Of a stretch of DNA of 64,000 nt, positions 1 through 12,800 are shown piece after piece (position 1 is the first letter of the stretch; each line of letters starts with the position of its first letter). A program made the position numbers and the translations under genes. Source of the stretch: Nemopilema nomurai (lineage: Eukaryota > Cnidaria > Scyphozoa > Rhizostomeae > Rhizostomatidae); contig ML133488.1 in NCBI GenBank assembly GCA_003864495.1, positions 1,499,230-1,563,229 of the forward strand, written 5' to 3'. The notes beneath the pieces were generated by a model. It searched no databases, had not been told where the DNA came from, and saw nothing but the letters and a program-made list of their open reading frames with translations.

Positions 1-3000
1 AGGTGGGGCTATTAAATGGTCTACTATTCGTTATATCCGCTAGTCTGTATCACCTTATATACGTCACAACTGTGCTAGTTTCATTTTAATTTACACGTTA
101 AGCATATTGTCGGCAGCTAGCAACTGCGTCAAATTCCAAACAAGGGCCTAAAAGTCCTTCCTCTTGCTGCCGGCCGCCATCAGCTGCCGCCTCCTTTCAG
201 TCATTGGTTTCCATGACATAGGTCAAAGATCAGACGATTCTTTCTTTCGCTGTCAGCTAGGCTCGAATTTATCATCATTGCATCATTGTTGAATTTCAGC
301 ATTTGTGTGTCAGCTTCACATCAAACGATTTGGCTTTAACTTCTCGTTATTCATTAAATTTCATAATTTCTTTTTCACTTGGTGAAGCTCAGTTGAAATC
401 ATGCGTTGCAATTATGACAAGAAATAGTTATATCTGGCTAAAGTAGGTTCTCATCATAAGAATTATAAAAATTAAGCCGAATTACAACCCGGTTCCTATC
501 AGTCCAAGGCTAAACAGAAATATATTTATGGTCTTTCCCTTGGTTGTGTGTGGGTGAAATTTTGATAGATGTCAGTTTTTGTAGGATTGGATTATTTTAC
601 AGTGTTGGTATCGTTGTCTCAAAAACTTAAAAAAACGAATACTGAAGACGAGAATGATATTGGAATAACGAACTCTAGTTTTAATAAAGACGTGAGCAAT
701 TCTCGTCCATTCCTTTCGGAGGAATCATAGTCACGCATGCGCATAGCAATAGCTGGCAAGTTCCTCGGACGAAGTTTCCCAACGACAAATACTTCATGGT
801 TCCATCACACTCGCCTGTTCAGAAGGTGCTTGTGAATAGTGAGCTATTTCAAGGCCAGTGTCCCTATAAAGTGGGTTTTGTTTAGGTGCTAACTTCAGGA
901 AGCACGTCTGGCGCTGTCAAGCTCCCGAATTTAGCGATGGGAGTCAATGGCCAGAAAATAATTCCAGAATACGTTTTGGATTGTCGGATTTAGCGAAGCT
1001 ATGTGACACTCGTATTGAACAAAATTAATTCCTCTGTCTCAGACAAAAGGGTTGGGCTTTATTTTGTCTAATAATCCGCTGGAATTAAACAAGTTGACCA
1101 CGTTTTCATGTCAATTAACTGAAACTTCCAAATACGTTTATTGCTTAGGAATGTAGTTGTTGCAAAACAAGTCCAACGTTTTTAGTTTCGATCCACGGTT
1201 CACTATTTGAAATGTCTCGCCCGTTGCCTGCTATAAGGTCCATGGTGTATCCAAGTAGTATGCACCAAGGGTAAATTGCGAGTTCTCCATCGATAAACGT
1301 ATAGTTAAATCACCGATATACAACTTGGACCGAAAACAATTTTCGATCTTTGGTCTTGCGTTTTCAATGCAATATCCAGGAAGGTTCCAACAAATTTTGC
1401 TTCGAAAATTTCAGAAAAAGTTTGTCAGAAAATAAATTTACACCGGAGTGTCGACTTTTCACCGCATGTTTACTAGTTTTTACTTTTTGTGTGTAGAAAA
1501 TGACGCTTAACTTGACGCTGAAACATAGGCAACCACAATCAAGTTTATAAAGAGGTTGGCCTTTATTTGGGAATTTGAGCCACTTTTCTGACAAGCTACT
1601 GACTAAGATCGTTAAGTGGACCTCTGCATCGGCACCGACAAAAATGGATGGGCTTGAATATCTTTTAGCTATAGAGATAGAGAAAACCAACTTGAAAGCG
1701 TTGTATATTTCTAGTCAAGACTTCGGTATCCTTTTAGAATTCTTTTAGAATTCGCTGTTTTCTTGGGGGTACATTCTTCTACAGTACACTCTAGTACTTT
1801 AACTGGTTTCCAGTCCGGCACTGTTTTACCTGTTCTCCTCTATAAACGTTTCTCAAGGACTACATTTTCTGCTTGTTACTTAGAAGGAATTAGTTGTTAA
1901 TACTAAGTGTAACGATGTAAAAAAAAATGTTCGTAAGAAGTGGAGCGGTCGACAAGCGAATGGACGCGAATCGTTTTTTAGTATTGATTGTTAATTTCTA
2001 TGTGTTTCCATTTGTTTTATCGACTTTTTATTTCGTTTTGTCGATTGTTTGCAAGCGTATTGTGATCTTTCCTATATTTATTATTTGCGACAGATCCAAG
2101 CCTGTTGTACCGTACAGGGATGTTTTCGTTTTCATGAAAGGCGTGTAGCTAAAGCTCTTTTCGTGAGACCTTGTTTTGGAAGTCAGATCCATTTCGGTCA
2201 GCTCTCTTTGTTGCTTCACTGCAAAAGAAATCCTCTCGCTTGGTGCCTTCATTTCGCCGAGGAGTGAGCTTAGCAAAACCCCCTACTGTCAGACCCATTC
2301 AGCATCTTTAGTCGTCTTTAAATCTCCTGGAAAGTAGAAAAGCCAACCCTCGCTTTCATGTTTTCGTGAAATTGTCTTCCACATAAACCGATTAAGCACT
2401 AATAGTGTTCGTTATAATTTTTAAAAGGAGTAATTTTTCCAGATTTGTTCTCAATGTTGCCTAATTTACTACACTTGTTTATCTGCTCTTGGTGGCCTCC
2501 ATTCGATTTGATGGCCTCTATACCCACGAAGGTAACACGACCTCTTTCTGACATGCCCTCCCCCCCCCTCCACGAACTGGGCATGTATTCTGTAAAGCGA
2601 GCGACTTTTTAGTTTCTGTTGAGCGATTTACTAGATTCACATGCCTAGTATTGAGAATTTGCTCCCAGGTATACAAGTTTTTACTGTGCCAAAAGGATTT
2701 TGCTGTGATCAAAATGAGATGACGCTGTTATACAAGCTATTCTTCCAAGGCCCAGAAATCTTTTGTGGTAACACTGAAACTCTCAGAACGGAAATGCACT
2801 TGATGTTTCATGTCATTCGATAAATAGTACAAGTTTAACCGCTACTTGTCAATCCTAAGGGCTCCTTCGCTTCGTGTCCCTACGCAATGGTTTTTGACCC
2901 TATCCTTTTGCGCAGGTTTAATATGATTTCGTATTGAGAAGTACTTTCCGTATGTGTGGTTTTGGCATCTAATGTTTTTTATTCGTCTGCCAATTTAACT

Positions 3001-3868
3001 TGATTGTAAAATTAATTGATTTTCCTCTGATTTATCAAAACATGTTACCAAATTGTATTTGATTTTAATACCCTCTGAACTAACCTTGTAAAGCGCTAAT
3101 GTGGCAATATCTTGTTTCCGTGTCGTTAAAAAGTTTCGTGTGATAACGGAGATCATTCACAAATCCACTTTGAAGGAAGCTGCCTATTGTCGCACGTATC
3201 ACGTTATTTCCTTCGGGTTTGGCTAGGCCCTTCCTTCATCTCAACTCGTCTCGCAATAGAAGAATATCTTCATGTGTTTTGATTGGCTTCGGGGTCGATT
3301 AGCACCGAGCCGCCCTTATCGAAATTTCGCTATTCAGAGCCTACAGTGGCGCCTGTGGGAACTTTAGACTTTAAACTATAGATAAGGTTTTGTGGGCGTT
3401 TTTATTCACCGTTGTTTTTGGGGCTGTGTTGCAAAAATTGCATTATGCAGACAGACTCGCATTCTCTTATTCTTCTGCTCTCCCCGTTTTCTCTTGTTCC
3501 TCTCCCCTCTCCCTTCTTCCCTCTCCCCCAACTCCCTAATTCTTCTGCTCCCTCCCCCTCGTCTGTCATATTCTTCTGCTCTCTCCTTTCTCTCTTGTTC
3601 CTCTGCCCTCTCCCCCTCTTTCTCTAATTCCTTCGCTCTCTCTCTCTCCTCTCTCTAATTCTTCTGCTCCCTCCCCCTCACTTATTCTTCTGCTCCCCCT
3701 TCTCTCTTGTTCCTCTCTGCCCTCTCCCCCACTCTCTCTGCTCTCTGTCCCATCTCTTCCGCCTCTCCCGCATGCATGTATGTTACACATATGTCACTTT
3801 CTTTTCAAAATTGTAGGTTGCCCATTCCATTTATCCATTCTAACTTTGAGTATCTTCTCTCTTTGCAG
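1..3868. other. No recognisable exon; probable 5' intron or upstream region of FHOD
   Basis: No stretch here reads like the missing FHOD N-terminus (the GTPase-binding-like region that precedes the FH3/DID domain in the family) or any other family I know. Open frames are short and lack matched splice sites. The final 300 bases are a pyrimidine tract, annotated separately. The region is probably an upstream intron of the formin gene, with the first coding exons outside the window, but an undetected small exon cannot be excluded. Confidence 0.5.
3460..3770 (+). repeat. Polypyrimidine (CT-rich) low-complexity tract
   Basis: About 300 bases are almost entirely C and T on the + strand, built from imperfect copies of blocks such as ATTCTTCTGCTCCCTCCCC and CTCTTGTTCCTCT. 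The tract ends about 100 bases before the first FHOD exon seen in the window. The frames open across it (Ser/Leu/Pro-rich on +, Arg/Glu/Gly-rich on -) follow from composition and should not be read as genes. Confidence 0.85.
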
Positions 3869-6800
3869 CCAAGCTTATCAGTGCAACTGGTAGAGACCTT
3901 CGACGTGCCCTGTTCTCACTGAAGCAAATCTTTCAGGTAATAACATTTATTATTATTATTATTATTCAGGAACCTTACAAATGGACACAAAACGGGTTTC
4001 ACCGATTGAGTTTGCCACCATGCTATCTGGGAAAATTTAAATTGTTGCAAACGTTTTCACAGGGTAATGAGTTTGCGGCGGAGCTAAGAGAGAGAGAGAG
4101 AGTTGATGGTGAAAGGAGTTCCAAAGTCGAAGAGCAAACTTCCTTGTTAATGAAATTTGATTCTATCTTCATGGATTTCTATTCTAAACACATTAACAAT
4201 TCAAGTTGAATTCAATGGACGGTGGATTCTCGGCTAACTGCCAGTTCCTTCCGCAGCTGGAAAACCGGGTTTTACTCTGCATTGCCTAACCACTTTATTA
4301 TATACGTTTGAAATCCAGCCTGCAGTTAGTATTATTAGGCTCCTTTAGACATTAAAATGATTCGTGGCTGATCCGATGATCAAAGAATAAATCGTCTAGG
4401 ATTGGTAGCGCTCTTGTGGTTTCCCTGCGGATACAAACTCAAGAGATTTCACTTAGGAAGGAACAAGAAACCAGATTTCGGTCCCAGCAAACACGGCCCA
4501 GGAAGGCTCATCCGAAATGATTTCCTCGACCTGGACAAAAGGGCGACCTACTAAAATAGCTAATGAACTGGGCATTTCTCTCTCGAATTGGCGATAAATC
4601 GAAAAGGTTTGCCGCAAACAATGGCTATGACTGGCTCCTTTAGCGGGCTGAAGGCGAATGTTTACGCCTGGCAAGTCTGGTCCACTTGTCCCCAAGAATA
4701 GCCGTTGTCCGTTTTCATGTCCATCGCCATATGGTTATGGTGATTTTGTTAAATGATTTGCAGACACCATCGTATCCAAAGGGCTTATCAATCAATACCA
4801 TTTGTTGCCGTCACTAAAACTACTTAATCATTCGGTCTTTAAAGAACTTCTACGTTCCCAGTTCTCTCTGGACGTGCAAGCTTGTCTTCGTATCTCCTGC
4901 CTTTGTACCACGATCTCTCGGTACCGCATCTCTATTCTTCGTGCATTTTCAACGCTCCTTTTCGAGCCTTTGCCGATCTATTCCCTATCCTTCCCGTTGC
5001 TAATTCGGGTATAAATTGGTTGAGCTACTTCAAATAGCTGCGGTATCGAATGGACGCGATTCATTAGAGTGAAACAAGATTTAATAGCTGTGGCCCGTCT
5101 TGTGACCCACGGAGGCTTTTGAGCTTGTCCTCTGCGGTCTGTATACCTCGTGCCGAACTATACCTGCATTGCATTAGCAGTCACTTACGGCATTGTCAGC
5201 CATTTCATGTCAATGTGTTGCTCTCGAAGACTTAGCCTGCTTACCAAGCTTATTGAGGGGATGAAAGATGGGAAATCGTTTCTGGTATGCCGAAGCCGCT
5301 CACGCTAAGTTTTGAATCCATGGTCGAGTGACGTCATATCCCATTGGCTTATTGCCACGTACTTGTTGTGGTGTCTGTTGTTTCATCGCTCGGTGGAAGG
5401 TGCCAAGCGTTGTACGTGCTTTTTCTCGAAACATGGTCGATGTTCAAGTAAATTGGATTATTGGCAAGCTAAATGTCAATTTGATGGTCCTCATGAGTAA
5501 TGTTCTTAAGATGTTGTGTCTACCTCCAAACAGTTAGTAATAAACATTAACTGAAACGTGATTTAATCACTAGCGGAAGATATAATTACAATTGTTCTCG
5601 TGAAGACGTATTTTCTCCCTCTGAATGAACGTACTTGCAAATGAAAGGGATCGGCAGTAGTTGGCATTTAATAGAATTTCGTTTGTACTCCCACGTCATT
5701 ACTGATCAGGTTTTTCTTAAGGCTAATTGTTACGGCTGATTATGGAAACCACGAGTTTGTGTTGATTACGTCATACCGAGAGCTGATCGTGCTCGAGGCC
5801 AGACGCGCCGCGCAAAAAGAGGCAAACGCTTTTTATATAGCACGAACACGAAGGCAACGTGGATATGAAGAGGAAGTCTCATTTGAAAATGCGCGGGAAA
5901 TACGTGGGAAATAAACGACGACCATAGGTACCAGATATCAGTGATTGCATCTGGCCTAATGGATCTTTCAAAATGTTAGACACTTTGTTGCAAGTATCAT
6001 TGGGGAATCCAATGCATGATTCATTGACGTTTGTAACGATTCGTGTTTGTAGATTTTATGGGGTTTTCTGTTTTGTAATCAAGTTCAGTTTCTCAGTGTT
6101 CCGTTTTTTCTTCAGGATGACAAGGATTTGGTGCACGAATTCGTCACTGCCGATGGACTCAACTGTCTCATCAGCGTGGGCACTGACGCCGATCAAAACT
6201 ACCAAAATTACATTCTACGAGGTGCGTATCGCATGTCACCATCTCTGTCCCGTTCACCATCTCTGACCCGTTCACATGCCACAATTCGGGCTGCTTCTGA
6301 CGTCATCGTTGTTGATGCTGCCTCTGACGTCATCGTTGTTAATGCTGCTTCTAACGTCATCGTTGTTAATGCTGCCTCTGACATCATCGTTGTTAATGCT
6401 GCTTCTGGCGGCATCGTTGTTAATGGTGCCTCTGACGTCATCGTTGTTAATGCTGCTTCTATTATCATCGTTGTTGATGCCTTGTCCACATTTTTGGCTG
6501 CCCGACGCTTCAAATGTGACCACCTGTCCCGATTTGTCCTGATACTCAAACTCAAGAATTCGCCAACGACTTCCAAAAACAAGGCTACATTGAAATTGTT
6601 CAACAAGTCAAATGTTACCAACAGTTTACCCAATGCAATCTTGAAATGAATCTGTATTCGCTTCCTCATACTGCTTAGTTGCTTACGTAATGACCTATCT
6701 GATAGGTTTCTGATTGATAGCTCTACGTCTGGGTGTTGTTTTCTCTACAGGTGTTTAGTTACTTTCAGTTATGAAAAGCAGTTTCATCCATATTTGCTGG

Positions 6801-9800
6801 ACGATAGAATCACTCTTTCGTTTATAACTGAATAATATTGCTACTTTTTGAAGTGCATCCAATCATAAGCCCTAGTGGAATGAGTCAATATAGGCTTAAA
6901 AGTGAAATATTTTTCGAAATAGATAATTTTATTTCAGTTGGGTAATATAGAGAAAGGCGTTACCTTTAAAGCCGTATTCGAAGGCCCACGAAACCCGCAG
7001 ATCGCGAAAAATCGCTTTGTTGATTATTTCTTGAGGGAATGTTTGTCTGCAGGATGAAGGAATTCTCTTTAAAACCGATCCAAGACTTATTTGCCAATTT
7101 CTCAGGTTTATCTTTAAGCCATTACTCACTTCTAATTACTTGTGGCCAGATAATCGTTGGATTGGATGTTACTGATTTTTCGTATCGGGCATGCGGTCTC
7201 CTTTTCATTCCTTAGACTCGTTATAATCACGCACCCAGCGTTTTCCTCGTAAACATATTTTTAAGACACATCTGCACCTCGTCTGATGTCAAGACTTGTC
7301 GGAGAGGGTTGCATCAGTTGATCTTTAAGCTCCCATAATGCCGTATTCTACGTAGCCTAAGTAGATATGAGCCTTCTTCCACAGCTATTTGACTCCAGTT
7401 AATCAGGATAAAAGATCGTAAGAGTTTTACAACTGGCGAGGCCACGCGTTATTGTGTACTGAGCTTCGACGGGGGCGTGCAATGGCCATTCTTTTTTATT
7501 GCAATTAGGCCTGAGGCACTTGCATTCTCGGTTCCACAGATTCACGGTTTTTTACCCTTTGCAAGATATGGTCATTTTTAGACTTTCTGGTCTTCTTGAA
7601 ATATTGCTTGCTCGTCAACTCAATCAAAATTTACCTAAAATGTACCGAGCTGTCCCCGTTGCCTTCAGAAACTCATTTAAGGAACAAGTACGTGTCCCCC
7701 CGACCACCATGGCCCACATCTTGATTTAAGTGGCCTATCTGTTCTTGGCAAGTAGCGCAGCATCAAGTCAACTGATTAAGTTTCGATGCTCGATATGATG
7801 GCGTGGATGCAGAAGTTTTTAGGTGAAGGATCTGATGCATTCTAAAAGTTCTCAGTAGGATCCAGTGGCGGTAATTGAATGTCTTCTTAGAAATCCAGTG
7901 CAGTTTTCGGCTACGAAGTATTCTAGTTTTGCATTCTTGCTAGTCAAACGTGTTTCAGTCTTGAAGGTTTGATTTTTTTTTGTCACCGAATATGCTGCAT
8001 GATCACGAAGCTTGCCAAACGTAACATGTTGTTGTTGTTCGGATCAGTTACGTTCTGTGCAATTGCAGGCCATATACAGCTGATTAATTATGGTGTATGT
8101 GGAGTGCCTTCGCTCGAATGAGTGGAAGCAACATTTCTTTATGAGTATTAAAGCAGCCGAAAGTACATCGGTTTTTAAAATTTTTCTTGCAGCCATCGGG
8201 CAAATCATGTTGTATGTTGATGGTATGAATGGAGTCATCCAGCACAATGAAACCATACAGTGGCTGTATCAGTTGCTCTCTTCAAGGGTTGGTTTTTCTA
8301 TTTCATGCTACTCAGATTAATAAATGGATGATCTGGCTGCTGGTATTATTTTACTCCTTTGCCCTTAGTCTAGAAGTGCAAATCTTCCACTTCTTAGTTT
8401 GCCATATTCTTTTATGATGATTATCCTAGAAGTTTAAAGTCGCTGCACGCCCGCCTTACGTGTAAATAATTGGCCCCATGTTTCAATGTGCTTAATATTT
8501 TCCATTTTTGCAGTATCGCCTTGTGCAGAAAACCTCCCTCAAGTTGCTGCTGGTTTTCGTCGAGTACACAGAAAGCAATGCAAGACTGGTCTGGAACGCA
8601 GTGAAGGGGGTCGACACTTCTAGAGGTGGGCTTTATTCAATACCACCCCTGTATCTCAGTTCTCAGAGCTATTCATGCAAAACAACCCTTCTATCAGTCT
8701 ATATGCATTTCAACCTGTCTTTAAAATTTCTACGAATTTTTTTTTAAATAATGACATATTTTTGCAAATTTTGTTCCAGAAACATGCCATGCAAAGGGAA
8801 TTTTGGACATACTTAATGAAACGGATAACTCTACTGACGACGAACTGCTCGAGTATGCAATGACTTTAATAAACAAGGTAGGACTGTTTTGAATAAGTAC
8901 GTCACCTCATCCGCCCCAGATATGCCACTCTAGTGGATTTGGTTTCTCTCAAGATTGAACTCAAATTAATAAACTTTGCATTGCCACTATTGAGAGCAGT
9001 TGGTTTGGTGATTCGGGTAGTTCTTGGTCAACTTCTTTGCTGATCATATATTCGATCGTATTCAGAACTCCATTCTCCATTCTCGTGACACTGCTTTGTG
9101 CCAACCACAACTCATGTTTGTAATTGAAAGTTTTTATTTTATGCCCATGTTGAGGTCTGATTTAATAACAGTCTCAAAGCGTACAGTATAATAGCGAGGC
9201 TGGTTGCAAAATTTGCCTTTCGCTTTTTAATCTAAATCGTTTTATGGCAAAAGGAATTTGCCATACCAAACGAGTTTTGATTGTTTATTAGTTGCTCTTC
9301 AGACGACGAGTCGTAGCCACCCAGCCAGAGATAGAGAAAGTTGGCGAAATGAAATTACCGGCCGGGCAAATTATAACTGTCTTTCCTCTGCCAATAGATT
9401 TTGTACGGAACACCAGACCAGAAGACGTTTTATGACATCACCGACGCGCTAGAAGAAGAAGGCATGGAGGCAATTGTGCAGGTATGGTGGCCTGGCTTTG
9501 TTTTGGTACAGTATTTTTCTTTAAACGAAGGTTTGAGTAGTCTGAAACATAAGCAGAAATGCTCCTTTTTTAGTGATAGTGTCGCAATGACCTGCAGCCT
9601 CGCTTCGACCCGTAGTGCCTTTTATTTTCATTTTCATGTCAAAAACGTTTATAGTGAAGCTAACGTTAAAATCAGCGCCAATCGAAACATACCTGCACTT
9701 CTTGTGCCTTTAAAAATTGGGTTTTGACCCCACTCTGGACCAGATCCTACCTCTTCTTGGTCATTCGAACAGCCGTTTAATCGCTTCAAATTATTTTTTG

Positions 9801-12800
9801 TCTCAAAATTAGAAATTTAGAAGCAGAACCCCGAAGAACAAGAATTTGGTTGAGCAGTGTGACATCTACGAGGTATGTATACTTGTATCGTATTTTTAAA
9901 TGATTTATTGACGCACTTCTTTCAATGTTTGTTGTTGTAATTTCAGCAACAACGCCATCATGTGTCGAATAAAAACACGATTATCGATTGTTTGAGTGAA
10001 TTGTAAAATTCCTAGTTTTATTACTGACACTGACTCGATACACAGTGTTCTTATTTTCGTCCTTTCCTTGTTATTGTAAACAGAAATGATTGCTGCCTAG
10101 TTTTCAAGCCAGGGAATATTAAAGAAAATTCAGTACAAAATTTTATTTGCAGCCTTTTAAAAGCAACTGATAACCGATTGCGTTTTCAGACCCGAATATT
10201 TGTTTATCGCCTGGACCTGCTGTGATTCGTCTCTTGTTTGGCAAGTCGCCTCGATAAACAGATTCTATAAGCATTACCCTGCCTGTACAGCAACTAAAAT
10301 GGTGGAGCGGATCCGCAAATATTTCTCTAATAAGTCTTTCTTTAACCACAAGGCATCTCTCAAAGCTGAAGATGGAGATGAGAACTTCAGTGAGTTCAGC
10401 ATGGGCTCCAGCAACATCAGGTATGTTGATCTGCAATTACATTTATTCCAGTGGCTAGGCAGTCCAGACTCTGGTCTGAGAAATTCCTAATTAAAGTAAA
10501 ATTGCTGTCGCACGTGTGTAGATCATTTTAAGGGGTTCTCACATCTCAGCAAAGTACGTTCTTGTCTGTAATATCGCTGCGCCTTTCTTTCTGGTAACAT
10601 CAATATTTGGTTTTTACTGAGTATTTGAGGTCATCAGCTTGTTTAGAGGTCTAGTGCACCGTCCCTTTCAAATACTAGGCCATAGTTCAAGGAAACACCA
10701 CCAACATAGAGATTTTGGTTTTCAAAGCCTTGATTAACGTAGCATTTAATAACATTACAGAGTGTTCCTCAACCACGAGCTAAACTCTTTTGGATTGCTC
10801 CCGTGGAGCTTTACCCATTAAAATTTCGGTATATTACATTGCTTTTTGGCTTAATATTTTATTGAATGAAAGGCTTAGGATTTGAAGTTCCATATCAGGA
10901 CCAAATTTTCACTGTGGATCTGATTTATTTTGAGATGTAAAATCTAAGATATCCACAGATTAACAAGCAAGTAACTACTTGTGTTTCCCCTCGACGATTT
11001 ACGTCCAGGACAACATTTCACAGCTACCAAGCAGAGTCATGCCCTGGGAATATTCAAAATCTGTATACTTTCACGTAGAGCCTTGTTGACCTCACAGCAC
11101 TCTCGCTCCAGTCAAGTATATATTAATACGCTTATTCATGCTGCTTGTGGATAAATCCCAAGTCCTCTTTCCGCCTGCGTAGTGCCCAATAGTCTCTTGG
11201 CGACAAGCCCAATCCTTTTGCTAGGAGAGTTAAGGTGTTCTCTTCGGTAGTCCAAATACTATAATTCCGCCAAAATACCCTACAACTGAGTAAAGTTCCT
11301 TTGCTCTTCAAATTTCTTCGGATCGTTTGAGTCTTTTAGAAAAAATCGGCAAGAATGTTTTTGGTAGTTTTTTACATGCGTATTTATTTACTGTGTATGC
11401 AACCATTTTGCAAGCAGAATATTCACTGATATTTGCCTGTATAGAACGCTAGTATCTGCCATGAGTCTTTCCCGAGAATTTCCCTGCATAGAAATTGGCA
11501 CCTATTTGACCCTTGAAAATATTCTTAAAGGTCTTCGGTACATGTGTTTGTTTTGAGTCTTTCTTATAAATATTTCCATTTTTTAGAGCTCTAATACTCT
11601 ATGTGTTATTGAAATATAATTAGTTATAATTGATAAATCGCATGAGATAGTGAATTGAGTCAAATTTGTAACATATTTGAATTTTAAATTAATTTTCGCA
11701 TGAACAATTTATTTAAAGGGCTTTTCATTCTGTGAAACAAAACATTTGACCATGCTCATTTGTCAGAAGTGTAAATTGTTTTTGTTTCTGGATCTCCAAA
11801 CATTTTTGGATTACCCCTGCATGATTTGCACAGTGTTAAAGGATTTTATTGACTTGGATATGATTTTTTCGCTCTGGAATTCATTCCTTTGCGAAGAAGT
11901 TCGCCTAACAATTTGTCACAATAGGGTTTCACGCATTATCCAAATAGATGTCGCGACGCTCTGTCTTAGTTCCTTCGTAGTATGCCTGTGTACCTACTTG
12001 TATTGGCTCTTTCATCTTATATTTCGTATTTGCTTACGCATTAAGGTCACGTCGCAGCAAAGGATCTGGGCACCTGGATCTTGGTGAGTAACTTCTACCT
12101 TTAACTTGGTCATGTTAGCCTACAACTCACATTTTGAAAAAAGAAATGACGATGAAATGAAGACACTTGTATGTATACACCCTTTACCTGCGGAATAGAG
12201 AACAGGACACTCCCAAATTTTGAATGTAACTTCAGTTTGCACCCTTGCAAGCTCTTATCTTCGTTATGCCCTTTGTTACGTCAGACTAGTTTGTTGTTCT
12301 GTGGAAAATTTTGCGACATCTGCTTGCTTTCATGGTTTTCATCATATGTTTTCTTTTGCCATTGGTCTTTTGCAATTATCCTCTTTGTGTTGAAAAAGAT
12401 TTGAGGGAGATGAACTCGAACAAGTAGTCTCAAATAAAAAACAAATGTTTTTCTCTCTAAGAGCCGGCCTACAATCTCCCACCCCATCGAGGCTTTTCTT
12501 AGGTGTGATGTAGATACGTCTTTGGCCTGGCTTCCGGATTAAAAAAATGTTCATTAGACTACGCTTATGCCGACCCTCGCTTTTATGATGCAATTTGCCC
12601 TGTTTTGTTAAATTAAATAAACCGTCTGTTTTGTTCTTGTAGATCCTTCGTATCGGCGTAAAAGTAGACGCCATTCTGGTGCTGCTCGCAGCGAACAGAA
12701 CTCGGCCCCGGACCTCAGGGTCATCAGCAATGGTCCGTCGACGGTGGCAGAAAAGGTCCTTGCGGAGGATCAGCAGCTGTCGAAGCAAATGTCGTGCTCG

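Noticed and set aside
3392..3790. Overlapping Ser/Leu/Pro-rich and Arg/Glu/Gly-rich open frames
   Set aside because: They arise from the pyrimidine-rich strand and are open on both strands because of composition.
12342..12788. 148-codon - strand frame over 12.3-12.8 kb
   Set aside because: It overlaps a + strand FHOD exon (12643-12844) joined in phase to its neighbours; the - frame has no family signature.
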